Shown here: positions 42,289-54,134 of the stretch, one piece after another
Numbering within the stretch: the first letter of the stretch is position 1
How the letters are laid out: each line of letters opens with the position of its first letter
Assembly: GCA_905160935.1 (NCBI GenBank)
Contig: CAJHZI010000205.1
Location: 688,001-752,000 of the forward strand
Reading direction: 5' to 3'
Length of the DNA: 64,000 bases
Origin: Enchytraeus crypticus
Taxonomy: Eukaryota; Annelida; Clitellata; Enchytraeida; Enchytraeidae
The notes under the pieces: generated by a model
The model's input: the letters and a program-made list of their open reading frames with translations, nothing else
What the model was told of the DNA's origin: nothing
Databases searched by the model: none
Program-made: the position numbers and the translations under genes

Positions 42289-43187
42289 TCTCTCTCTTAG
42301 TGCACTGCCTACTGGCAGATCCATGGTACATAACGCTTCCACTCTTCTCTGTCTTCCGCCTTCCTCTTCATTTCCACATGTGAGCGGGTCTTTAAATCAT
42401 CTAACATACCTGATCTCGGCTTGCCCCTGCCACTTTTTCCTTCCATTCTACCTTCTATGACCTCTTTTAATAGACCTTCCCCCCTTAGAATGTGTCCTAT
42501 CCATCTCTTCTTCCTATTTCTTAATACATTTATCAACTGTCTATCTGTGCCAACTCTCTCCAGGACTTCCTCATTTGTAACCTTTTGAGTCCAGCTAATC
42601 CTCTCCATTCTTCTCCAAATCCTCATTTCCAATGCCTCCAGTTTCCTAATATCTTCCTTCCTTAGGGGCCATGTTTCACACCTATACAATAGCGTGATCC
42701 AAACCAAAGTTTTCGCTATCTTTATCTTTGCATCTTTCTTTAGACTTTTTGTTAATAGTTCTTTTCTACTACCAAAGGCCGCTTTTGCTTGTGCAATCCT
42801 ACTGCATATCTCCGTCTTACATTTCCCATCATCGATTATAGTATGACCCAAATATTTGAAACTCCTTACCTGTTCCAATTTCGTACCATTTATTGTGATA
42901 TTAACTTCACCTTTATTATTGGACACTCTCATAACCCTGGTCTTTTTTATATTAATCTTCATGCCATATCTTAGGGCCGTATCATTCAGCCCATCCATTA
43001 TCTTCTCCAATCCAATCTCGCTGCCCGCTACCATTCCTTGGTCATCTGCAAATCGTCCATCTTGTAACAAATTCCCTCCTACTTTTATTCCTTCTTCGAA
43101 GTCTTCCATGGCTTCCTCCATCATTGCCTCAGCGGAAATGTTAAACAGCAGCGGCGAAATGCTACAACCTTGTCTTACTCCACGTTA
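42289..43187 (-). mobile_element. Non-LTR retrotransposon family L-A, 3' half with intact C-terminal frame
   Basis: Minus-strand open frame of 271 codons (42309-43124) holding F-A-D-D-Q (motif C), the thumb region, the C-E-T-W-P-L-R-K segment and W-I-G-H-I-L-R-G. It is truncated in motif B (Q-G-C-S-I-S-P), where unrelated AT-rich sequence starts. The 3' end has the hairpin and (GA)n tail. This is the best-preserved C-terminal part in the window. Confidence 0.85.
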
Positions 43188-43318
43188 ACATAAATATTAA
43201 CTTCATTTATTGATGAAGTAAATTTATTTGTTTATTTGTTATTTAACAAATAATTTCAAAACGCGATAAGACCATTTATTTTGATAAATTAAACTATATC
43301 AAATCCATATAGGCCTAT

Positions 43319-43550
43319 CAGGGTAGTGTGATTGGGTCTTTACTTTTTACAATTTATATTAACGACATCAGAATTGCTTGTTCCCCCCTCAGTCGCTCTT
43401 TATCTGATGATGCCAACTTGTAATACTAAAAAGTAATACTGACTGCTTTCTACTACAAAATGTACTAAATGATATATATCTCTGGTCAAAACGATGGCAA
43501 TTAGAATTTGCTACCAATAAATGTCAGGCTATATCCTTTGTTGAAGTATC
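43319..43550 (+). mobile_element. CR1/L2-like reverse-transcriptase fragment
   Basis: Translation Q-G-S-V-I-G-S-L-L-F-T-I-Y-I-N-D-I is RT motif B and beyond; a degenerate S-D-D-A-N-L (motif C, normally F-A-D-D) ends in a stop, and W-S-K-R-W-Q-L-E-F-A-T-N-K-C follows at about 43490-43530 after a frame change. Same general type as the 10-kb remnant. Lies just beyond the truncated L-A copy. Confidence 0.7.
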
Positions 43551-43564
43551 TGTTATATATTGAC

Positions 43565-43665
43565 CACCCATATCGGGATTCAAATCCTGGGCTCTCCCGT
43601 CACTGACATCGCTTTCGAGTGAGGAAAATTACGTTAGCATTTGCTTTACCAGCTTTTTTATGCTT
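43565..43665 (+). mobile_element. SINE family B, plus orientation
   Basis: ATTCAAATCCTGGGCTCTCCCG (B-box and beyond), TCACTGACATCGCTTTCGAG, TGAGGAAAATTACGTTAGC and TTTACCAGCTTTTTTA tail. Gives the element's natural 5'-3' order. Confidence 0.65.
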
Positions 43666-43861
43666 TTATTAATGGGGAAAGTCTGATGAGAGTAAATGAG
43701 GTTCTAGACCTGGGAGTTCAGCATGTCTCTAACTTATCTTTCTCAAATCATGAGTAAAGCACCTGTATCTGTTCACGCATACATCTACTTGTGTTTTTTA
43801 ATGTATTCAATACATCTTAAAAAGTCTGTTCTGTATGCTGTGATAAATAAGTAAAATAAAT

Positions 43862-44082
43862 AAATTAAGGCAGGGAAGGTAAAAAGAGATCATAGAAGGC
43901 AGAGCGGAAGGAAATAGAGACAGAAGTTGGACGAGATTAGGAATGCCAGATGATTTAAAGATCCACGCATATGGGGACATGAAGAGGAAAACGGAAGACA
44001 GAGAAGAGGGGAGGCGCTATACATCATGGACCTGCCAGTAGGCAGTGCAGTGCATTAAGAGAGAGAGAGAGAGAGAGAGAGT
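43862..44082 (+). mobile_element. Non-LTR retrotransposon family L-A, 3' end
   Basis: Homologous to the last 200 bp of the other copies (R-G-R-P-R region to the hairpin CCTGCCAGTAGGCAG), ending in (GA)n. Diverged. Confidence 0.75.
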
Positions 44083-44454
44083 ATTGTTTTATATAAAAAA
44101 TGGCTGAAATCAGCATGTGTACAATACTAAAACCTGTTTAAAAATAAATACTGTCACCATTTCGATTGCTTTTAGACGACATTAAAGTTAAAAAATTGCT
44201 TTTGACATTTTTATTAATTCTGGTTACGGTCTTTTCATTGATAGATGAAAGCTAATAAATAGATAATAAAGCATTAAACGACCTCTTTTATCATCAGCAT
44301 TTTATTGCTTAATCAGTCCTTAGTAGATATTTATTGTCAGTAGGACTCCATTCTGTGTATTAAGTGCTGCAAGCTCTGTATCTAGACGAGTTACATTAGT
44401 GAGAGAGCGAGAAGAGAAGAAAAAAGCAGCAAAAAATGAAAGAGAAATTTTAAA

Positions 44455-44615
44455 ATAGAGAAAAGTGTGAGAGAGAGAAAGTGAGAGAGAGATAGAGGAG
44501 ACAAAGAATAAGAAAGAGAGAAGCAGAGAGAAAGAGAGAAAGAGAAAGAGAGAGAAAGAGTGGGAAAGAGAGAGGAAAGAGAGGAAAGACAGAGAGATAG
44601 AAAGGCGAGATTGAC
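44455..44615. repeat. (GA)n-rich tract
   Basis: A 150-bp purine-rich stretch of GAGA and AAAG. Confidence 0.8.
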
Positions 44616-44619
44616 GGAA

Positions 44620-45645
44620 GGAAATGCCGGCAGATATTCGTCATGAATGGACAGAAATTATCGTTTGTTTGATGATAAATCAACCGATCAGCTTCGCTCA
44701 ATAGTCGATGTCAACATTTCCACCGGCCGCTAACAATACCCGCAAAACGCCGCGTAAATGTAATATTGCCATCGATTTCAATAAATATTTATACTACTCA
44801 CAACTCAGTATATTCGCTGGGTGTCCAAACATTTTAGCTGTGTTGACTTAAAAGGTAAAAGGTAACCGTTGAAAATAGAGTAAGCGACTCTTGAAAGTCC
44901 CTAGCAGCCCTTAGAGATAAAATGGTCTTGTATAATCTAATCAATTCGAGACTTCTCTAGAATTCATAACCGTCAAACTGTAGCAACTAAATGCTCTTAA
45001 ACCACCTTTAAGCCACATTTTATATTTTCTGATTTTATGACTCTCACCGTTTAATGACCCTTTTGAAGCCTCATCAACTTGCGTTAGTTTCGTAGTACTG
45101 GATGTCGTGGTTTGCATTGGCTCTCTATTAGTCTATAACTGTTGTATTGTAGTTATCAATTGCTGGGTACAATTTGCCTTGTTGTAATGATAGGCATTGC
45201 TGAGAGTGGCATGTATTCATCTAATTTAAAGTATGAAATAGGCCTAATAGGCAAATAGCGCATAGCGAATTTTCATTTACTTGAGCCTTATCTCAAACAA
45301 AGCATCTAGGCCAAAGCTTTATATTAATTGTGTACATGAAACTGCATTCAAGCTCTTCCTTGGAGTGTTTAGTTCTATCAGTGAAGGAAGTATAAAACTC
45401 CGAAGTAATTACTGCGTGACTATTTTCTATTTCTATTAATATGTTCGTCTTGTCTCTCTATATGGTTATTGTACGCGCATTTGTTCTAAGTTATACGTTA
45501 ATGTGTTTTGGTACGTGTTATGTACAGTGCGTTGCGTTTCTTTATATGACTATATTTAATGCACCTGAATTTACGTGCAAAATAAATTAGCTTAATTACT
45601 TACCATTAAAATGTATTTTATCGAGCTTAAGCTGCTAATGGGCTT
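44620..45645. other. No gene recognised
   Basis: No coding frame above background. Confidence 0.5.
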
Positions 45646-45649
45646 CCAT

Positions 45650-45770
45650 TGGCATAATCGGTTAGATGTCTGTTGGTGAAAGGTTCACAATTCAGTATTC
45701 ACCCGTTATTGACAAGATTTCGGCAGGAAACTGACGCAAAACTTTTACTTAGAGGTTAAACCCTGCATCA
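45650..45770 (+). mobile_element. SINE family B-like fragment
   Basis: ATAATCGGTTAGATGTCTG, GGTTCACAATTCAG, CCGTTATTGACAAGATTTCG and GGAAACTGACGCAAAAC follow the same order as the other family B copies, with many changes. Confidence 0.45.
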
Positions 45771-45779
45771 CTACATAGA

Positions 45780-46085
45780 GTTTAGACTCTGGACTGCATC
45801 ACTGCACCACTCAGCTGTTCGGACAGCGAGGTCGAGAGGTCAGCTTGTATCCGGTCAGTGAGACAGTGTGTGAGTGGATTACGAGTGAGCGAGGAGCAAT
45901 TTAGCTTACCTGTCAAACATGGCGCTCACGTTATAAATAAACAATGCTACAAACCTCCAGCCTCGCTGCTCACTCTGTGATCAGACAAGACTGCCACAGT
46001 AATTAGCACTGTTAACTCAACCGCGCTGTGTATCCATTTCATTCCAGCAGCCCTGCATCCTCTGAACGTCTTCATCTCCAAAGAA
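45780..46085 (-). promoter_or_regulatory. GC-richer block with possible first exon
   Basis: On the minus strand GCGCCATGTTTGACAG|GTAAGC (45906-45927) has an ATG in fair context 11 nt before a consensus donor, with TTTATAACG about 15 bp upstream. No downstream exon was identified, and the block may be incidental. Confidence 0.2.
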
Positions 46086-46089
46086 TACT

Positions 46090-47260
46090 CCAAAGTTTAA
46101 CAGCAGTTCGTGCTAACTGAATGTCTGCTACTTATGTTTTGTTCAATAAACTTTTGTCACAGTTTTTACCGGTAAAATGAGTGTCTTTAGTAATTTTCTT
46201 TATCTTTAGAGAAAACTGAATATTCTGTTTCTAAGAAAAATCTTTAATACGTAGACTCCAAATTCTCCAATGTATTCAGTGTGCTAACTCTGAGAATTCT
46301 TCATTTCAAATCCGTCTAAAACAAAACAGAAATAATATAATTAACCAACGCTGAGTATGTGATACTATAATTGAGATGATTAATTTACTATATTTTGATA
46401 CGTTAGATCTGCAGTGTGATATGCTAGAGCTACATTATGATATGTTGATGTTTATTATTCCCTTTTAGGGAAGGTTCATCAGACACAGGTGAGCTTATAT
46501 AACGTTGTTTCCACTATCGACAGCATTCTGGTAGTCTCAGTTTCGCTATTATATATTCAACAAGTTCATTGGTTATTTACTGTCATACGAAAATACTGTT
46601 GTCACTTATTTTTAACGCTATAGGGCTAGGTGAGGTATGCTTTTTAAATGAAGAGGAGTTAGTGTCGTTTTAGCACTTGTTGTAACCGTATAGGCTAATA
46701 CTAAATATTCAGTTCAATGAGGTCATCTTGTTAGGTTAGCTTGCGATTAGTATGAGGAATGAGGCTTGAGTAGTAATGAGTAATGTGAAGAAATGGCAAT
46801 CAAGTGGTCAAAATAAGTTGTAACGTCGATTTTTAAAAACTGCTTCGAACCCGTGCAGAGAATGCCAAATTGAACAGTCTAATTGTGGTAGAGGATGTTT
46901 ATTAGAATAAAATATAATTCTTTCTCACTCTTTCTCTCACCGAAATGTTTGTCATTTTCTATGCTAAATGCCAGGTTCAAGAAACATAACCTCCGAAACT
47001 AAAGATAACTAAATGCAAGAATGAGGAACATAATTTTGTACTTAGTTGCTTATAGCCTCCAAACTATTATCTCAAAGTCAGTTATGGCTTTGTCATGTGA
47101 CTCAAGCATATTTCTTTATCCCACTAGCAATATAAAGTTAAGAAAATATATTTTTGCAAGGCATGTGAAGTAATGAATTTGTACATTCTTAAACTTCACA
47201 ACTCGAGAAACCGTTCAAATACCATTTTAATTTCTAATTCTCTATTGTAACAACACGAAG
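46090..47260. other. No gene recognised
   Basis: AT-rich. Confidence 0.5.
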
Positions 47261-47264
47261 TTAG

Positions 47265-47602
47265 TCTCTCTTCTCTCTCTCTCTCTCTCTCTTAGTACAC
47301 TGCCTACTGACAGGTCCATTATATAACGCCTCCACTTTTCTCTGTCTTCCGCTTTCTTCTTCATGCCCAGAGACCCAATAGTATGTGGATATATGAGTGG
47401 GTCTTTAAATCATCTAACATACCTAATCTCGGCCTGCCCCTGCCTCTTTTTCCTTCCATTCTACCATCTATGACCTCTTTTAATAGACCTTCTCCCCTTA
47501 GAATGTGTCCTATCCATCTTTTCTTCCCATTTCTTAATACATCTATCAACTGTCTATCAGTACCAACTCTCCCCAGAACTTCCTCATTTGTAACCTTTTT
47601 TC
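47265..47602 (-). mobile_element. Non-LTR retrotransposon family L-A, short 3' fragment
   Basis: A (CT)n tract and TTAGTACACTGCCTACTGACAGG (3' hairpin) followed by the R-K-K-R-W-I-G-H-I-L-R-G region; truncated after the segment encoding T-N-E-E-V. A short insertion at 47367-47383 separates the 3' end from the body. Confidence 0.8.
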
Positions 47603-47894
47603 ATATGCATTAACACAAAATAGTCCAATAGGCTCAAGAATCTACTAAAATAGGCGTCACGAATAGATCTACGGAGAAAAAAATAAATTTCATTAGACAA
47701 CGAGCGTGACTGTGTTGAGATCTCAGGGCTTGTACTCTATAGGGACAGTGTACTTCAAATGATATAGCAACAAGAACACCGTCGAACCAGTACAGTTCTA
47801 CAGAGCTAAAACTGCGCCATGCTTGCAGATAGGCGACTTGAAACAAGTAAATAGTTTTTAAATTAATTAATTAAGCAAGCGATGCATTAAATTA

Positions 47895-47955
47895 CAATCA
47901 ATAGGAATTAACGTCCAGTTCCTCGCCATAAGGCAATGTAGGGGAAATCACAAAT
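47895..47955 (-). mobile_element. SINE core fragment (family C-like)
   Basis: GGAATTAACGTCCAGTTCC then CGCCATAAGGCAATG; short degenerate copy of the core shared by families B and C. Confidence 0.35.
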
Positions 47956-47959
47956 AGTC

Positions 47960-49690
47960 AAGTTAATAAAGTAATGAAGTCATACTATAGTTACATCATT
48001 CCCTATAACAATTTTATATTTGCAGTAGCCTAATGGCCATTGAAATGCATCCATTGGCTGATTATTTTTGCAGAAAAAATAAATTGACCTACACAAAACA
48101 GAAACTGTAATATATCTAGCTCTTTCATCTTGTTTGTAATTTTTTCTTTAAAATGTGTATTTAATATATTTTGTCTGTTTGGTTTTTATAAAATTAGTGT
48201 AGAAGTTAATAGCAACTTATATGCGAATATGAGCAGAAAATCGGACATTACAGTATTCTTGTTTGGTCTCAATTTTTACTGCTTCAACATTTGCCAGAGT
48301 CAAATATATCTGAATATCTGAAGCAGATTGCACAATGAGGGATTTAGACAGGGATTTATTTTATACATAACGTAACAAGACATAAGACAAAAATACCGAG
48401 TCAGAAAGGAACAAATTGCATGCTTAACTCACTGAAACCCTTATTGCAACAGAGGCGCATTGTTTTTTGTATATTAAACTCCAGTGATTAATTAACTTGC
48501 CATGCAGGAGCTTGACAAATAGTGGTCATGATCGATTAGATAAAGAAATAAATCACTGAAATTATTAATTACAGAAAAGCCATGTAGGCCTATTTTGTTT
48601 TTCAAGTTGAAACTTGAAAGAAAATCGAAGTTTCTGCGATTGATATATTAACCTGCATTTCTATAAATTATGTCTCTGTGGCCCTATCATTAAGAAAAAA
48701 ACCACCATTTCTGCTAAAAGTATAAGACTTGTCCCTGCTTCAATTTTCGGTCATTTTAGTGACGTGTCTAATTCAGAGGAATTTACTATGTGCTGAAGAG
48801 AAAGACTACAGATAATAATGTCATGCCAGTCGGCAACAAATAAATCCAATATGTTTTTGGAAGGATATCCAAAATTAAACTAGAATTGCGTCATACAAAA
48901 GTGAATCATTCGGAATGCTCTTGAACTGAGAAAAATGCAAATAAAAATACAAAAACTGGAATATAAGCAGAAAAACTGTAAATATACGCGGTACGCCATC
49001 TCACTTTAGAAAAATGATAATAATAAGTAGCCGGGTAGCCGGGAGGCGATTCAGCACGAATTGCTCGAAACGTTTTTATCAAATCTCGGATTCTTTACAC
49101 CAGGGGTAAATAAAAAGTAAATAATAATAATTATAATAACAATAAAATAAAGTAAAATAAAATATAAAAAATAATAATAATGTCTGCTTCAGAAATTCTT
49201 TTAAGAGAGCTTAAATATAAAGAATTAATAAGCAGGTCTAAGCAAATGGCAATATTAAAAAATATAAATTCATTCCTGCTCTTGAAATATAGCTCCATTA
49301 TCGACGAACTAATGACCAAGTTTACCAGCTTCCTGCTTAATTGATCAGTTAAGTTAACATTTCAGGTTAAAGCCTAGTCTTTAACGCTGTTCTACCTATT
49401 TATCTTTTACTATTAATTGTTTACTATTAATTACTATTTACTTTAATTTTGAATTAAAGACTAAAGAATTTAATAAAATTCAAACTAGTTTCAGAAAGTT
49501 TCACTTAGTTGTAAAAGAATACTATTTAATAGAAACAGGCCTATCCCACTGATTAGATTAGTCCCTTCACATTAAATGAATCATTAAGTAGATAGTGCAT
49601 TAGTGTGTTCTGTAACACTGGTTCAGTAACACATGTCTCCGAAGCGTAGGCCTGAATATAAATATTGTTTAATTTCTATATAATTACCAT
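47960..49690. other. AT-rich, nothing recognised
   Basis: Short frames at 48130 and 49131 are AT-composition artefacts. Confidence 0.5.
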
Positions 49691-49694
49691 TAGC

Positions 49695-49805
49695 ATTCGT
49701 GATTCAGCGCGGCCGGGAATCGAACCCACGTATGAGGGTTCAATTCACCCCAGGGTCTGTCATTTAAAACTTCATGACGTTATCTACACCTCCAACCATT
49801 GCGCT
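49695..49805 (-). mobile_element. tRNA-like sequence with intact B-box
   Basis: On the minus strand GTGGGTTCGATTCCCGGCC holds a consensus GGTTCGATTCC B-box, preceded by a degenerate A-box (AATGGTTGGAGGTG) 70 bp upstream. Too long and unpaired to be a functional tRNA; a SINE head or pseudogene. Confidence 0.4.
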
Positions 49806-50139
49806 ATTAGGAAATTCTTAAATTTTAGCTGTAAACTCTTATTATTATGTCGTTTTATTTTATATACAATGTCGATAATCGAAAATATAATACTAGTTGC
49901 AAATACATAAACACTTTGCATGCTTTCTTAGCAAGAATGCACAAAATTACTTCGAATAGCATAAATTACATAGCATAAATTACTTTCTTAGCATAAATTA
50001 CTTTGAATAGAAGGCTTTACTCTAAGCATAGACAAGCTCAGCAACAAACAGTTAACTGACCCGTCAACAGATGACTACTGGGAGTCCATGACTCTAGCAC
50101 ACCAAGCCCAGTCTTCCGAAGTCTCTGCCAGTTCAACCA

Positions 50140-50291
50140 GTTCCTGCTATCTCTCTCTCTTTCTCTCTCTCTCAGCCTCTCACTCGCGATGTGTGTTTCT
50201 CTTTCTTGCTCTCTCTAACGTCTCTCTATCCATTTATCTTTCCCTCTGTCTTTCTTTCCCTCTTGTTCTCGCTCTCTCTCTCTTTCTTATT

Positions 50292-50333
<42 letters not shown>

Positions 50334-50335
50334 AT
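50140..50335. repeat. (CT)n then (TA)n
   Basis: A CT-rich 140 bp followed by a clean (TA)n (50296-50331). Confidence 0.85.
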
Positions 50336-50390
50336 GAACCGGATATAGAGGAACCGGACGTTAAATTCTTATTGATTGATTATAGAAGCC
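50335..50390 (+). mobile_element. SINE 3' tail ending (TTGATTGA)-like
   Basis: GAGGAACCGGACGTTAAATTC followed by TTATTGATTGATTATAG, directly after a (TA)n tract. Confidence 0.45.
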
Positions 50391-50462
50391 GTATCGTTAT
50401 AATTAAAGACTAAATGTGAATTTCTGCTATAAAAATTTCTTTATGAAATTTACTTGTAAATC

Positions 50463-50705
50463 ACTCTCTCCCTTCTAGTATTCTGGGCCTCTGTAAATGA
50501 TATGTCCATGTTGCATGTAGGCCTTTATGTGTTCCTATTCTCCTTTCACTTACAATAAGAGCACTCTGCTGGCCATCCAGCTTATCCTATCCCCAAGGCT
50601 TCACCGTACTACAGCGCATCCGTAATCTGGGGACAAACATGACTTCTGAGGAGGTTTGCCATAACCTTCCTCAGTTTTTCTTTTCAGTGAGCCTCAGTTA
50701 ATTAG
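50463..50705 (-). mobile_element. SINE family A, diverged copy
   Basis: A CT-rich start and TAAGAGCACTCTGC, then a TTCCTCAG block, match the family in reverse; strongly diverged. Confidence 0.5.
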
Positions 50706-50709
50706 AAAC

Positions 50710-51730
50710 CTAACTGTAAGTAGGATCTGTTACATATGTTCCAGTGCGAGAGCCAAAGAGAGAAAAATAGGAATGTTATGCTATCCTTGAGATGGAATTT
50801 GTAGAAATACACTGTGCTCAATTCCCTCCATCTAAATAGAAATGACGTGCTCCTTTTTGGATATCTGGAAAGCTTGTTGCTGCTACTGGAACAGTCCGCG
50901 CATTGTCATTGAGTTGAATAGTCGATTTGTAGTCGACAGTGTCTGCGCCTCTAGCGAATGAGTGAGCAGTCAGCGCCCCACGAGTGGAGACCTCTGGTGA
51001 GTGGGTCAGCGAGAGATGTAATATAGCGAGAGTGAGGGTTGAGGGTGACGATATGAACGTCATTAGAGAAAGCGCTGAGCGATTGTTTGCTCTACTCACA
51101 ACATAAATCTACGCTCAATAGCAGCCGCGTCATCACTGTAATAACGCTCGTATACTCAATTGTAATGAAAATATTAATAAAAGCATTACTGTTAACCTTA
51201 CAGGCAATGTTTTTGCGTATGTGCATGTGTGAGTGTGCGCGTGAATATGCGTGCACGCATTTGTGCACTAGACTATAGGCATCTGTATATACAATTATAC
51301 ATGTGTAGTTCTCAATATAAAACCTCTCTCTCGCTCTCTCTCTCTCTCTCTAGTACATAAAAAGGAAATATATTCATTCATTTGTCGCCTATAAGACAAT
51401 GTTGACCCATAATCGTTCCCTTTTGTATCCTATTTGGGCTCCCTAGAGCCTCGTTTTCCATTTCCCTTTTTTGGTGGTCATTGGTGGATCATAAGTTTCG
51501 AGAGAGTGTCAGTCTCAATGAAGTGTTTCAACAATACTATAACGTCATACAAAGGTGTAGTGGTGGTTAGCCAAATGACCCGTCCTGAGTGTGTTGAAAA
51601 CTTTCTTATGTGTAACTTAATTTGCGACTCAATTTTCCTGTATGGTAAACACGAGAGATTTCGATACAAACCTGGATATTTTTATATTGTATTTTATATT
51701 GGGGGTGGGAGATTCAGCGCACTCGGTTTA
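50710..51730. other. GC-richer block, frames without recognised domains
   Basis: A minus frame (50818-51099) begins with a signal-like M-T-F-I-S-S-P-S-T-L-T-L-A-I-L and a plus frame lies at 51434-51751; neither is recognisable. A (CT)n occurs at 51327-51352. Confidence 0.35.
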
Positions 51731-51734
51731 TCTG

Positions 51735-51960
51735 TGCGCCAATTGAACTAAGATAAGCAACCACGCGCCCAGTTGGTAAGCCTACTTTGTGGGTGACCAC
51801 CTTAGAAAACAGAGTGTTGACAGCTTTGAAAAACTCCCGAGAGTGTTGAAAGGCTGTTCTTAAATCTGATACGGGTGCAATTGAAGCGCCAAAAATATGT
51901 AAAAATTACTAATAACCATGTACAGGATAGGAGGAAATGGTCAAAAGTACAAAACAGAAA
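51735..51960 (+). mobile_element. 5S-rRNA-derived SINE copy (plus orientation)
   Basis: CCCAGTTGGTAAGCCTACTTTG, TGGGTGACCACCTTAG, AGAGTGTTGACAGC, ACGGGTGCAATTGAAGCGCC and ATTACTAATAACCATGTACAGG give the same element in its natural orientation. Confidence 0.6.
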
Positions 51961-51964
51961 TCTA

Positions 51965-52895
51965 AGCAAGTAGCACATGCGGCTGTAATATGCGTAACCG
52001 TACAATCAAAAATTAATAAAAAATTACCGTACACCAATCACGATTAGACATGAATGTCGATAACTATCTTGCTGATTCTGATACGTAACTGCATCTGTGC
52101 AGAGATCAATAGAATTATCAATTCTCTATTAGGCCTAGTATGAAGTATCACAGCAATGAACTACAATAGTTAATATTTGTTAATGTTGCGAAACTTCCAT
52201 TTACCAATAAATGCTGAAAACTGAGCAAAGCACGTTTGTGGCCTATTAGCATACAATAGGCCGATTTGTAACAGTCCTCTTGATACAGGAGCAACATTTT
52301 TCAGAATTTTAGCGAATTTTTAATGAATATGTTTATATATTATTTTGATATTAAAAGAGTCAGACTAGTTTCAATATTGCAAGAAATATAACAACGCGGC
52401 GGGATAAATTAGGCCAATATAATTATTTTGCCAATTACCAAAAATTTGTACAAGTACAACTATTAATGTCTATTATATAATCACAATATAGCATTATGCA
52501 CGCGGTTGTATTTGAAAGAGTACAAGTTTTTCAATTATAAGCTGCAGAATATTTACTAAACTAGTTACGGATGTTCAAAATTCTCATTAACTTAAAAACT
52601 CTAACAGTTGTAAGACTAGGAGTTAATTAGAAACATTAGAGTTCAACCATCCGTATAGGCGAATGAAACTTGTTATAATAATAGTATGTGAAAGCACGCA
52701 GATCAACTCTGAGTGCAGAACTAAGAGCTTAAGATTAGTTATAGAGCCCAAAGGACTCATCAGCGACTTGATTGATCAGTTAGTTTACTGTTGAAGACCT
52801 ACTCACCGAGAATGAATGAAATCTTTACGATGGCTAAATAGAAATCTATGCAAATATAGCAAGAGTAGGCAGGTGAGATGTGTATAACGTATATA
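51965..52895. other. AT-rich, nothing recognised
   Basis: No coding frame. Confidence 0.5.
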
Positions 52896-52897
52896 CT

Positions 52898-52899
52898 AC

Positions 52900-52945
<46 letters not shown>
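52898..52945. repeat. (TA)n microsatellite
   Basis: Clean TA run adjoining a SINE B copy. Confidence 0.85.
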
Positions 52946-52949
<4 letters not shown>

Positions 52950-53086
52950 AAAAAGCTTGTAAAGCTAATGTTAACGTCACTTTCATCTCTCGAAAGCGAT
53001 GTCAGTGACGGTCGAGCCTAGTATTTGAACCCCGCACAAACTGATCCGCGGTCGAATATCTTACGGAGATTGCCACTGGCTCCAAG

Positions 53087-53090
<4 letters not shown>
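52945..53090 (-). mobile_element. SINE family B, well preserved
   Basis: AGCTAATGTTAACGTCACTTTC, CTCGAAAGCGATGTCAGTGAC, TATTTGAACCCCGCAC (inverse B-box), TGATCCGCGGTCGAATATC and TTGCCACTGGCTCCA. Bounded on both sides by (TA)n tracts. Confidence 0.7.
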
Positions 53091-53155
<65 letters not shown>

Positions 53156-53176
53156 GAAGGAGAGATAGATAAATAA

Positions 53177-53249
<73 letters not shown>

Positions 53250-53250
53250 G
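53088..53250. repeat. (TA)n and (GATA)-like tracts
   Basis: TA runs separated by ATAGATAGATAGATAG (53140-53156). Confidence 0.85.
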
Positions 53251-53311
53251 ATAACATATTGATAGACCGAGGTTAATAAAGTAATAATAATAAAGTAATA
53301 ATAGTTAATAA

Positions 53312-53935
53312 TAAAGGTGAAGTTAATATCACAATAAATGGTACGAAATTGGAACAGGTAAGGAGTTTCAAATATTTGGGTCATACTATAACCGATGATG
53401 GGAAATGTGAGACGGAAATATGCAGTAGGATTGCACAAGCAAAAGCGGCCTTTGGTAGTAGAAAATGAACTATTAACAAAAAGTCTAAAGAAAGACACAA
53501 AGATAAAGATAGTGAAAACTTTGGTTTGGACCACGCTATTGTATGGATGTGAAACATGGACCTTAAGGAAGGAAGATATTAGGAAACTGGAGGCATTGGA
53601 AATGTGGATTTGGAGAAGAATGGAGAGGATTAGCTGGACTCAAAAGGTTACAAATGAGGAAGTCCTGGAGAGAGTTGGCACAGATAGACAGTTGATAAAT
53701 GTATTAAGAAATAGGAAGAAGAGATGGATAGGACACATTCGAAGGGGGGAAGGTCTATTAAAAGAGGTCATAGAAGGTAGAATGGAAGGAAAAAGAGGCA
53801 GGGGCAGGCCGAGATTAGGTATGTTAGATGATTAAAGACCCACTCATATGTGGAAATGAAGAGGAAGGCGGAAGACAGAGAAGAGTGGAGGCGTTATGTA
53901 CCATGGACCTGCCAGTAGGCAGTGCACTAAGAGAG
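53312..53935 (+). mobile_element. Non-LTR retrotransposon family L-A, C-terminal fragment
   Basis: Starts in the segment encoding K-G-E-V-N-I-T, right after an AAT/AAG-rich stretch, and runs to the 3' hairpin and GAGAGAGA tail. A one-base insertion near 53466 and a one-base loss near 53832 shift the frame relative to sister copies; the main frame is 53395-53835. Confidence 0.85.
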
Positions 53936-54037
53936 AGATACATGTATATATATACAGTACTGCATTATTTCCTTCCTTACATTTTTCTCTTTTTCTCTTT
54001 CTCTTTCTCACTTGTCTCCTCCCCTCTCACTTGTCTC

Positions 54038-54068
<31 letters not shown>

Positions 54069-54134
54069 TACACACACACTTTAAAACTGTTTATCCATTT
54101 CCATGTTCGTGTATCTCCCTTCCAACTGCGGAAC

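Noticed and set aside
49695-49805. Functional tRNA gene
   Set aside because: The B-box is good, but spacing to the A-box is too long and arms do not pair; treated as a SINE head.
51434-51751. 105-codon plus-strand ORF as a gene
   Set aside because: No domain, no splice context, and its end runs into the 5S-derived SINE.
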